64,000 bases of DNA from the NCBI RefSeq assembly GCF_014287515.2, contig NZ_CP092473.1:3383501-3447500 (forward strand), written 5' to 3'. Source of the DNA: Roseburia rectibacter (GTDB taxonomy: Bacteria > Bacillota > Clostridia > Lachnospirales > Lachnospiraceae). Made by a program: the position numbers and the translations under genes. Below the pieces are notes generated by a model. That model had not been told where the DNA came from and did no database searches. It saw nothing but the letters and a program-made list of their open reading frames with translations. This document shows positions 7,733-15,171 of the stretch, one piece after another; within the stretch, counting starts at the first letter, position 1; each line of letters starts with the position of its first letter.

Positions 7733-8826
7733 CAGGGATTTCGCTTTTAACTTTTTTATCTATGCATTTTTATAAATAATCCAGTTATCAGCATTCCATC
7801 TGCGGTTACCCTTCATTCCTGGTCAATACGCGCAAAATTCCCCCTGCTTTTCCCTATATATTTTTTCTGGTGATTTTCTATCCACCTTTTTCATATAAAA
7901 TCTGTTTCACCTTTTCTGTTAGCAGCTCATCGCAAAAAATCCGGTTTATGCTCTTTCGGCTTATACCACTTCCTGCAAAGTTCCGGCTTCTTCGGTACAA
8001 ATATAACTCTCTTACATTAAAGCCTATGCTTATCAGATTAAATATGGTTTCAACCGCATCTCGACAGTAACAGTGCTTTGCGTGATAATACGTTTTCAAT
8101 TGATGGAAACCATTCTCCTCAATGTCCCACCTGCGGTGCATCATTTCCCATAAGACCCGGTAGTCTGCCGCTTCCAGTGTCGTTACAAGTCACATGAAAC
8201 GCTCTCTTTCTTTTCCATTTTCTTCCCACTGCTCATGATACCGCACCACACGCAGTTTATATGGACACCCTTCCAGACCATTTTCCTTCAGAGTGTTGAT
8301 AAATGGAGCATTCAGATATAACGCATCCGCCACAATCACATCCGCAAAATGTCCATGCCGTTTCTTCAGCCGCTCAATCAACCTTTTTCCGCCTATCGTT
8401 CCTTCCCGGAATACCCGGTTACGTTTTATGATATCAATCATTTCTTCATGTATGCTGCGTATTTCATCCGGGTTTATTCTGGAGAGAAGGTCGCGGACTG
8501 CAGCATCAGAAAAAGCAGTACCGGCATGACAATGTTAAACAATGGAATAGATTTTCTTTTTCTTTCGTCCGTTAAACACTTGATTTTTTGCGGGATTTTA
8601 TATACACTCTTCATATAAGTTAGCAGTTTCTTCAATGCTAATTTTTCATTCAGGACACCTTCTTTCGTATGTTTTGTTCCATAACATAATTATACAATAA
8701 AAGGTGTCCTTTTTGAGTGATTATACAGAAAAAAACAGTAATTTGATACCCAAAATTGATATCCCCTGCTTTGCCTGGAATTCACAGGCAGAACAGGGAC
8801 TTTTATTTTTTAAAGCGAAATCTCTG
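7733..8826 (-). mobile_element. IS-B copy 1, decayed insertion sequence with recognisable ends
   Basis: The left end CAGGGATTTCGCTTT (7733-7747) is an inverted copy, with one mismatch, of the right end (8812-8826). Between them lies a degraded DDE transposase gene on the minus strand. The last 75 bases of the right end (8752-8826), including an imperfect hairpin around an internal GAATTC, recur almost identically at 28602-28676 next to a second remnant. The right end lies 7 bases beyond the stop codon of the neighbouring membrane-protein gene. No clear target duplication is seen. I cannot assign the IS family from sequence alone. Confidence 0.7.
7878..8690 (-). pseudogene. IS-B DDE transposase, fragmented
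   Basis: Three pieces in different frames make up one transposase. The N-terminal part (about 8500-8690) has YKIPQKIKCLTDERKRKS and IPLFNIVMPVLLFLMLQ. The middle part (8190-8441) has VADALYLNAPFI. The C-terminal part (7878-8187) has MMHRRWDIEENGFHQLKTYY, the DDE-type glutamate region. Compared with copy 2, 94 bases are missing between two ACTGCA repeats, shifting the frame. A second break lies near 8188, where the middle part ends in a stop. The gene cannot give an intact transposase. Confidence 0.8.
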
Positions 8827-8833
8827 CTGTTAT

Positions 8834-10861
8834 CTACACTTTCTCTTCCTCCCGCATAGAAAACAAGAACCCCCCTAACAATATAAACACAAACCATACA
8901 ATCCAATGGAATGGAATATCTACATTGTCCATCATGTTCTCTAAGAAAAATACAACATATATGATCAACGGCAGACATGCATAATAATTTCTATTTTCCG
9001 CACTTTTACAATACCTGACCGCCCGCGAAAAATATCCAACAAACATCATTATATAAGGAACTATTATATAAACTCCATACATATGTGCATATGCCAATAC
9101 TCCATTATGAGCAGAATTAATATTTGATCCATAAACAGTTGCTCTTTTTGTATGACCAAACAAATTCATCTGACTCAGATACGTCGAATAGTGGTATAGC
9201 CTGCCTGAAAATAAACCATTTATCGAATTCGAATTTAATAACTTTTGTCTGATTCTCTGTGAAGTTTGGGACATATCCTCTCTTTCTGCTGCATAAACAT
9301 GTATGGTTCCAGTTAAATCATCTAAATCTCTGACAGATGCATATTCATAATCCACCGGATATACAATCTGCGTTCCGATTGCCTCTGATATATTGGTAAT
9401 TCCCCACTGTAACCCCATTGAAACGGGAATATAACATATCACAAAACACATCACTGCGATCATAGTTTTTTTCATGTGTCTTTTCAGGATCTTTTCTATT
9501 CCCCAGCACAATGCACCGCACAGAATTGCTAAAGTAGCTGTTGTGCTTTGTGTTTTTTTCAGGAAAAAAAATGCTGTTGTCAAACCAATGGCATATGGAA
9601 GAATCTTTAAAATTTTAACTTCCTTACATTTTATGTAATAGTCTATTTCACATAAAAAAACACCTATCATAACAGCCATATATAATCCAAATGGATTTGG
9701 ATTGGTATAAAATCCTTTATATCTGTATCCATCTGTTTCCGGGCGAAACATCAGGCAATACACCACACATAATACAAATGTTATTTCCAGTGCCTTTAAT
9801 AATTGCCACAACATCTTCTCCCTGTTTTCCTGATTATTCCATACAAAAAACAGAAAACCTGTCGGGAACAGTATAAAATATCCATAAAAAGAGAAATACG
9901 CACTTTTTTTTGTTACAATAAAGTCCGAAATACAAGTCAGTACCCATAATACGATCCAAGATATTACCAACAAATTATTCCAGTTACGATATTTCAAAGG
10001 TTTTCGTATATTCAATCCAGCTATCAATAACATACATCCAATTAAAACAAACATTGTATATGCATGTGTCATTTTTTTAAAGAATAGGCCATATACATTT
10101 ATAAATGACAAAAAAATAAACATCACCGAAAAAAGAAATATACTAATAAAATTTCTCATTTTTTCCGGTACATTTCTAAGCTTTCGCCAAATCTCATTTC
10201 CCACCAATATATAAATACTTTGTAATCCCCTTCCCCATTTATAATTACCTTTTCTGCCATATCTTATTTTCAGCCAATATAAAATTCCTGTTATGATCAT
10301 ACAGATTATTGAAAATAATACACTTACAGCTGGCAGCTTTTCATCATCCTTCATTTTATCTGTAGAAATTTCAAATTTATTAATTGAAAATTCTTTTCCT
10401 TGTTCATTTTCAAAACAAAATACCACTTTTGAAAAACTCTCTCCATTTAGCTGATATAGATTCTCTCCCTCCATTAAATTCAATTCTTGTTCCCCTACAT
10501 TTTGCCATGTCCGATCATAGAAAACAATTTGTGCAGTTATTGAGTCACAGTTCATATTATACAAATCCGTTTTCAAGTAATTCCACTGGTTATTTTTATT
10601 TAAACTGTCAAAAACAATTTGTGCAGTGTCTCCCTGTATAATAAATTTTTCATTTTCAAATGATATATTCTGCAGATTGTTTACAATTTTTTCTGTATAA
10701 AACTGCAAAGAGTCGCCCCTATTATAAAATTGGGTTATATTTCCTCCTGTTACATACCAGGCTGCACAGCTAATCCCTGTAATAATTGAAAATAATATCC
10801 ATATACAGATTTTTACCAAAAATATTTTTGTTTTCATCAAAACATCTGTATTTCCTGACAT
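8834..10861 (-). CDS. O-antigen-ligase-like polytopic membrane protein
   Basis: A 675-residue protein. After an N-terminal membrane helix there is an extracytoplasmic domain of about 150 residues (ending near KFEISTDKMK), then about ten membrane helices with FYTNPNPFGLYMA and NSAHNGVLAYAHMYG. The NSAHNGxL segment matches the conserved loop of Wzy_C / O-antigen ligase family proteins, which transfer or polymerise lipid-linked glycans outside the membrane. The start at 10861 is chosen because GGGAG lies 7 bases upstream; a longer start at 10915 would overlap the previous gene. It is paralogous in layout to 10893-12857 and probably co-transcribed with it. Confidence 0.75.
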   Translation of the reverse strand: MSGNTDVLMKTKIFLVKICIWILFSIITGISCAAWYVTGGNITQFYNRGDSLQFYTEKIVNNLQNISFENEKFIIQGDTAQIVFDSLNKNNQWNYLKTDLYNMNCDSITAQIVFYDRTWQNVGEQELNLMEGENLYQLNGESFSKVVFCFENEQGKEFSINKFEISTDKMKDDEKLPAVSVLFSIICMIITGILYWLKIRYGRKGNYKWGRGLQSIYILVGNEIWRKLRNVPEKMRNFISIFLFSVMFIFLSFINVYGLFFKKMTHAYTMFVLIGCMLLIAGLNIRKPLKYRNWNNLLVISWIVLWVLTCISDFIVTKKSAYFSFYGYFILFPTGFLFFVWNNQENREKMLWQLLKALEITFVLCVVYCLMFRPETDGYRYKGFYTNPNPFGLYMAVMIGVFLCEIDYYIKCKEVKILKILPYAIGLTTAFFFLKKTQSTTATLAILCGALCWGIEKILKRHMKKTMIAVMCFVICYIPVSMGLQWGITNISEAIGTQIVYPVDYEYASVRDLDDLTGTIHVYAAEREDMSQTSQRIRQKLLNSNSINGLFSGRLYHYSTYLSQMNLFGHTKRATVYGSNINSAHNGVLAYAHMYGVYIIVPYIMMFVGYFSRAVRYCKSAENRNYYACLPLIIYVVFFLENMMDNVDIPFHWIVWFVFILLGGFLFSMREEEKV

Positions 10862-10892
10862 AAATTTCTCCCTGTAATGTATTGCAAACCTT

Positions 10893-12857
10893 TCACTCTT
10901 TAAAATAAACGCCATTAAAAAGGAAATAACACCATACTGCTATGTTTCCAAAATTGACAGACGCATTCCCAAACACACAAAATACTGTAAAAATAATATT
11001 AACACATAGTACAAATATATACGGATTTTTTTTGCCAAAAAATCTTCTACATTTTTTTAATGATATACAAAACCCATAAATTTGATATAATACAAATGGA
11101 ATTACTGCAAAAATACCGTAATGATACATCAAATCCAGATATCCATTATATGCCTGAACGGGCTCCCTGTTTCTATATATCTGCGTTGCATTTCCATATA
11201 ACCCCATCATTCTTGCATAATTTTTCCAACTTCCCATAACATTGATAGTGTCTTTCGATGTCACATTTTCCAATGTTATTGGAAACATCTGCTGATAAAG
11301 CTGCAATTCATCCTCTGGTAGTACACTGACCAATTGTTCATCCTCAAACACAACCGTTGTCTGCAAAATATCTGGCAAATATTTGACCGAAATATGTATA
11401 ACTACCACACATAAAAATGAAAATACAATTGCCGTCAGTATTTGCTTCCACCGATATCTAAAACTAACCCTTTTCTTCACCCATATATAAACGCACCCAT
11501 ATAAATATGTTATGGCTACAAGAATCAATGCAATTTTTGCCACTACTCCGCCTGATCTAAGTACAAAATATAGTGCTGACGCTGCCCCCATCCCATAACC
11601 TATCCACTGAAGATATGACGCATCATTATCAATTAACCCATATATCTTCCATACAAACAGGGCAAATATTAACAGGGCATACATCGCAAAATCCTCTGGA
11701 CGTCTGCAAATTCCATTATAATAAACTGTTATAATCTTAGGTCTAAAAAAGACACAAAACAATACAACCAGAACATAATCTATTTCTAATGCCCTTAAAA
11801 ACAGACATATCACCGCATCCGCTTTAAATCGCTGATTATACGCAAAAATAAAAAAGCCTGCTGAAAATATCATCACATAAGAAAAAAACTTTTCCCCATC
11901 CTCTTTAAAGACATCTGATAATGCCATCATGATCCATAATCCGTACCATGATTTCAGGACTGATGACATAACTCCTGTATTTTTCCATTCTTTTTTCCAC
12001 AACAAACATCCACAGGCAAATAAAATAACAGCACATCCCAATGAAAAATAACGATAGCTTTCCCCTTTTGTCCATCCCATTATTTCAAAAAACAAAATCC
12101 ATGCAAAAAAAACACATAACAAAATTTCAACTGTCACTTTTCTGTCTATTTTTCTGCACTTCTGAATTGCCTTTTTTCCAACAATATTCCCCTGCAGCAC
12201 ATAAAGACTCTGCAATATATATAAGAGTCCAGTATTTTTCTCCAAAGCATAATTTTCTGTATTAACATATTTTTTTCTAACAGAATATCCCATGAATATC
12301 ACACATCCACAAATAAGTAGACTCATTCCCATACATTCATAAAACTTCTGCCACGAAAATCCAGCCTTTTCACTTCGTATCTCCATTGAATTCATAGAAA
12401 AAAAGATACCTTTCGCATCACGAATACGTATGCCTATGCGATATATCTCTATAGTTTCATCAAGCTCTATCTCATTTTCTCCATTGTAAATTACAATGGG
12501 CTGTTCTTTTAATATATTTTTTTCTTTATCGTAATATTCTAATATTGCGTGTACTTCTGACACTGAACAATTGCTAATTGTCAAATATAAATATTTCCAT
12601 GTCCTGACATAGCGATCTACACGATATTTATTAACCGCATTATTCTTGACAATATAATATCCATTTTCTTCTTCATGATATTCCCATCCTTTTGCATTTT
12701 TTATCATATCGGTTTCTGGAAAATCATATATTGCTTCTGATCCAAGAAAATACGTCAGACTTTTAAATCCTCCCAAATACATCAAGGTAAACATCAGACA
12801 TATTGTACATCCAAGCAGCGCAACAAACAGGCTTTTTTCATTTTTGTAGTTTTTCAT
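10893..12857 (-). CDS. O-antigen-ligase-like polytopic membrane protein, paralogue
   Basis: A 654-residue protein with the same plan as its downstream neighbour. It has a membrane anchor, an extracytoplasmic domain of about 140 residues that looks beta-rich (KYLYLTISNC, EVHAILEYYD), then about ten helices. GICRRPEDFAMYALL and QAYNGYLDLMYHYGIF stand where the neighbour has NPNPFGLYMA and NSAHNGVLAYAHMYG, so the motif positions correspond although the residues differ. GAGGGA precedes the ATG by 7 bases. It is probably a glycan ligase or polymerase-like enzyme; lack of a strict motif makes the role uncertain. Confidence 0.65.
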   Translation of the reverse strand: MKNYKNEKSLFVALLGCTICLMFTLMYLGGFKSLTYFLGSEAIYDFPETDMIKNAKGWEYHEEENGYYIVKNNAVNKYRVDRYVRTWKYLYLTISNCSVSEVHAILEYYDKEKNILKEQPIVIYNGENEIELDETIEIYRIGIRIRDAKGIFFSMNSMEIRSEKAGFSWQKFYECMGMSLLICGCVIFMGYSVRKKYVNTENYALEKNTGLLYILQSLYVLQGNIVGKKAIQKCRKIDRKVTVEILLCVFFAWILFFEIMGWTKGESYRYFSLGCAVILFACGCLLWKKEWKNTGVMSSVLKSWYGLWIMMALSDVFKEDGEKFFSYVMIFSAGFFIFAYNQRFKADAVICLFLRALEIDYVLVVLFCVFFRPKIITVYYNGICRRPEDFAMYALLIFALFVWKIYGLIDNDASYLQWIGYGMGAASALYFVLRSGGVVAKIALILVAITYLYGCVYIWVKKRVSFRYRWKQILTAIVFSFLCVVVIHISVKYLPDILQTTVVFEDEQLVSVLPEDELQLYQQMFPITLENVTSKDTINVMGSWKNYARMMGLYGNATQIYRNREPVQAYNGYLDLMYHYGIFAVIPFVLYQIYGFCISLKKCRRFFGKKNPYIFVLCVNIIFTVFCVFGNASVNFGNIAVWCYFLFNGVYFKE

Positions 12858-12880
12858 TTTCTATCCCTCAAGTTATTCCT

Positions 12881-12982
12881 TCAATCTGTACCTTTTCCCC
12901 TCAAATGCAATTCCAAAATAATGCCGTTATTTTCAATCAAAATCTGTAACGCCTGTATTCCGCTTGCTGCTATTCTTTCCAT
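12881..12982 (-). CDS. small ORF upstream of the ligase-like pair
   Basis: A 33-codon frame starts at the ATG at 12982-12980 with TTGGAG 8 bases upstream and ends 23 bases before the next gene. The peptide (IQALQILIENNGIILELH in its core) is not recognised. It lies between a good promoter and the ligase-like genes, so it would be translated if expressed. It might be a leader peptide, a tiny membrane-associated protein or a chance frame. Confidence 0.3.
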   Translation of the reverse strand: MERIAASGIQALQILIENNGIILELHLRGKGTD

Positions 12983-13044
12983 GATTTCTCCAATATAACG
13001 GATAACTAAAAATATCCTTTTGATTCTTTGCTATCCTCTGACTT

Positions 13045-13073
13045 AGTATATCGGATTTCCATCCAAATTACAA
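13045..13073 (-). promoter_or_regulatory. promoter for the ligase-like gene pair
   Basis: A TTGTAA -35 box (13068-13073), a 17-base spacer and a TATACT -10 box (13045-13050) lie on the minus strand, about 190 bases upstream of the first ligase-like gene and 42 bases from the left end of the IS1634-type element. The rest of 12858-13114 holds only the small ORF. Confidence 0.5.
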
Positions 13074-13114
13074 TATTTATTCCTCCCCGCACATTTTACA
13101 TTCCATTCCCCATC

Positions 13115-15096
13115 TTTGACAGTTGAAAAGCAAAAAAAGCGGTCGTAAAGCCAGTAAAATCAAGGCTTACAGCCGTTTTTTGTTTCGCAGTGATATGTGT
13201 TATTGTGCTATATTTTTTACACTATGGTAAATCTATTTCTTTTGTTTGCTTGATGATGCTTCGCATCGTAGATTTTTTGATAAATTCATAGTCTGTCCGA
13301 AAACCAAAAGTTTTGTGTAAAGAGTTCGTTATTTCAGTTCGGGTGTAGGATGGAACATAGCCATTAGCGGTATTTAACAGTGTCATTTTCATGGATCGCA
13401 GAGTCTCTATGATCTGCTCTGTTGTATAGCTGTTTCCTATTTTCTTTTCTAACAGACGGTAGAGAAGAAGGCTGATGTAACAGGTCATGAAATGTGCCTT
13501 GATACGGTCATCTCTTCTGACATAAACAGGTCTGGCTTCGAATTCTGTTTTCATGATTCTGAAGTTTTCTTCAATTTCCCAGCGCTGCTTGTTAATCTTT
13601 ATGATTTCCTCGATATTTCCCTCCAGATTTGTCATAACCGCGTAGAAACCATCGAAAAGTTCTTCCTTGGCTATCTGTTCCTCGTCAATCTCATATACTT
13701 TCTTTTCTGCAATCTCACCATCGTTTGTTACGGCAGTATTTTTCACAAAACGCATTGGATCATTTTGATTTTTGCCCTTTTGTTTTTTGCAAGGAGAGTT
13801 GATAATCATCTCTGCACGCTCGATTTGACGTGACCGTATTCTTTGCTGATAAGCTTTATATTTCGGTGAGTATGTAACGATCAGTGTCTCATTCAAATCT
13901 CCGGTAACAACAGGGACTTCCTTGTAGTAAATGGAGTTAAAAACTTCATCATCAGTTTCGTCCAAAGTCCTGATATCTATAAAATCTGTCGAACCAGCTT
14001 TTCTGAACTGTGTTGGATTCAGGGCAATATCACGGTCTTCCTGCTTCATCTTTTTAAGGGAATGCGTGATGACATAAGCCCGATTCCCGATGCTGTTAAA
14101 CGCTCGGTTATTTGCACTTCCAAGACCGGCATCTGAACAGAAAATAAATTCACTACAGTTAAAATCTTTTATGATTTTCTTCTCCAGAGGCTTAAGCGTT
14201 GTCTGCTCGTTTTGGTTACCTGGAAAAACATCAAATGCAAGTGGAATGCCATCAGCATCCATAAACAGCCCCATACCAACAATCGGATTTGGACGGTTCT
14301 CCTTGCCTTTTCCATAGTGATTCAAACCGCTTTCTTCCTCAATCTCAAAGTAATAATTCGTACAGTCATAGTAAAGTATCTTCTGATTTCTTGGATGGAT
14401 GAAGTTTGAATTTTTGTATAGTTCACTTTGGATAAAATCCGACTCTTCCGCGATTACAGATAAAGCTCTGTAAACATCCTGAATCTCATACTTTGGTGGT
14501 TCAAGAATCGTTTTGCAAAAATTATAACTGCTGAGCTTGCTTGAAGGAGAGAGAACACTTGCGTAAACGAGATCAGTCAGAATCGCATGAAGATCATACT
14601 TAAATTTATGGCGCCCTTTAATCACACGGCAGATGTTATCAAGGCGTAGCTCCGTACATAATTGTTGAAGAAATAGATAACCGGCATGAAAAGAACGTGT
14701 CTCGTTCATAGGAATGCAGGCAGCTTGAGAGAATTCAACCGTTACTTTCCCCGTACGCTCATTGTAGAGATCTGTTTCTTTGGCAGCTTCGCTTTTCGCC
14801 CAAGCCATAAGTTTTTCATTATCACCATCAAACTGTTCCAACAAGGTGTTGTATTTTCCAAGCTTCTTATAAATACGAGAGGATGATTTTCCGTCTTTTT
14901 TTCGGAATGATTGATAAATGTAAACATCTTTATTATTTTTACTACCTGTAACTGCAATATACATAACACAAAATCCTTTTTCTTTTAAGTATACCAAACT
15001 ATTACAAATAAGTACATATTAAAACGAAAAATTTGACATAAAAAATGCAGATTTTATGCGACCTGCGATAACTTTTTTAGATATTCAACTGTCAAA
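13115..15096 (-). mobile_element. intact IS1634-family insertion sequence
   Basis: A perfect 13-base inverted repeat, TTTGACAGTTGAA, marks both ends (13115-13127 and, inverted, 15084-15096). Imperfect similarity continues inward through an A-rich stretch. The 1982-bp unit contains one long, undamaged transposase gene. The flanking bases (CCATC on the left, CTCCC on the right) do not form an obvious target duplication, which suggests later flank change or a recombination event. Its right end is 75 bases upstream of the beta-helix protein gene. Confidence 0.88.
13222..14964 (-). CDS. IS1634-family DDE transposase
   Basis: A 580-residue transposase of the IS4 superfamily. The N-terminus has the KLGKYNTLLE segment typical of IS1634/IS1549 proteins. 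The catalytic domain shows ILYYDCTNYYFEIE (first Asp), FIFCSDAGLGSANN (second Asp) and RWEIEENFRIMKTEF (Glu in the YREK-like region). No frameshift or internal stop is present, so the enzyme is probably functional. The ATG at 14964 is preferred because AAGGA lies 9 bases upstream; the frame is open back to a TTG at 14997. Confidence 0.93.
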   Translation of the reverse strand: MYIAVTGSKNNKDVYIYQSFRKKDGKSSSRIYKKLGKYNTLLEQFDGDNEKLMAWAKSEAAKETDLYNERTGKVTVEFSQAACIPMNETRSFHAGYLFLQQLCTELRLDNICRVIKGRHKFKYDLHAILTDLVYASVLSPSSKLSSYNFCKTILEPPKYEIQDVYRALSVIAEESDFIQSELYKNSNFIHPRNQKILYYDCTNYYFEIEEESGLNHYGKGKENRPNPIVGMGLFMDADGIPLAFDVFPGNQNEQTTLKPLEKKIIKDFNCSEFIFCSDAGLGSANNRAFNSIGNRAYVITHSLKKMKQEDRDIALNPTQFRKAGSTDFIDIRTLDETDDEVFNSIYYKEVPVVTGDLNETLIVTYSPKYKAYQQRIRSRQIERAEMIINSPCKKQKGKNQNDPMRFVKNTAVTNDGEIAEKKVYEIDEEQIAKEELFDGFYAVMTNLEGNIEEIIKINKQRWEIEENFRIMKTEFEARPVYVRRDDRIKAHFMTCYISLLLYRLLEKKIGNSYTTEQIIETLRSMKMTLLNTANGYVPSYTRTEITNSLHKTFGFRTDYEFIKKSTMRSIIKQTKEIDLP

Positions 15097-15118
15097 CTCC
15101 CGTGATTATCTTGTCACA

Positions 15119-15150
15119 TAGTACCTCAGGTGGTACACTAGCACTATAAT
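15119..15150 (+). promoter_or_regulatory. -10 box with upstream dyad before the beta-helix gene
   Basis: A perfect TATAAT box lies at 15145-15150, 21 bases before the ATG. There is no good -35 box at 16-18 bases; the nearest TTGTCA (15111-15116) is 28 bases away. Between them is a dyad, GTACC-TCAGGT-GGTAC (15121-15136). This layout suggests an operator or an activator-dependent promoter. The neighbouring IS1634 element ends at 15096, so the promoter lies outside the IS. Confidence 0.45.
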
Positions 15151-15171
15151 ATTATTTATGGAGGTATATTT

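Noticed and set aside
8652..8710. Inverted repeat AGGACACCTT / AAGGTGTCCT as a terminator
   Set aside because: The loop is 39 bases long and lies in the leader of the IS-B transposase; a terminator reading is weak.
10862..10915. Longer N-terminus of the second ligase-like protein
   Set aside because: It overlaps the previous gene, while the ATG at 10861 has GGGAG at ideal distance.
13105..15106. Target-site duplication of the IS1634 element
   Set aside because: The five to six bases on each side of the inverted repeats do not match.
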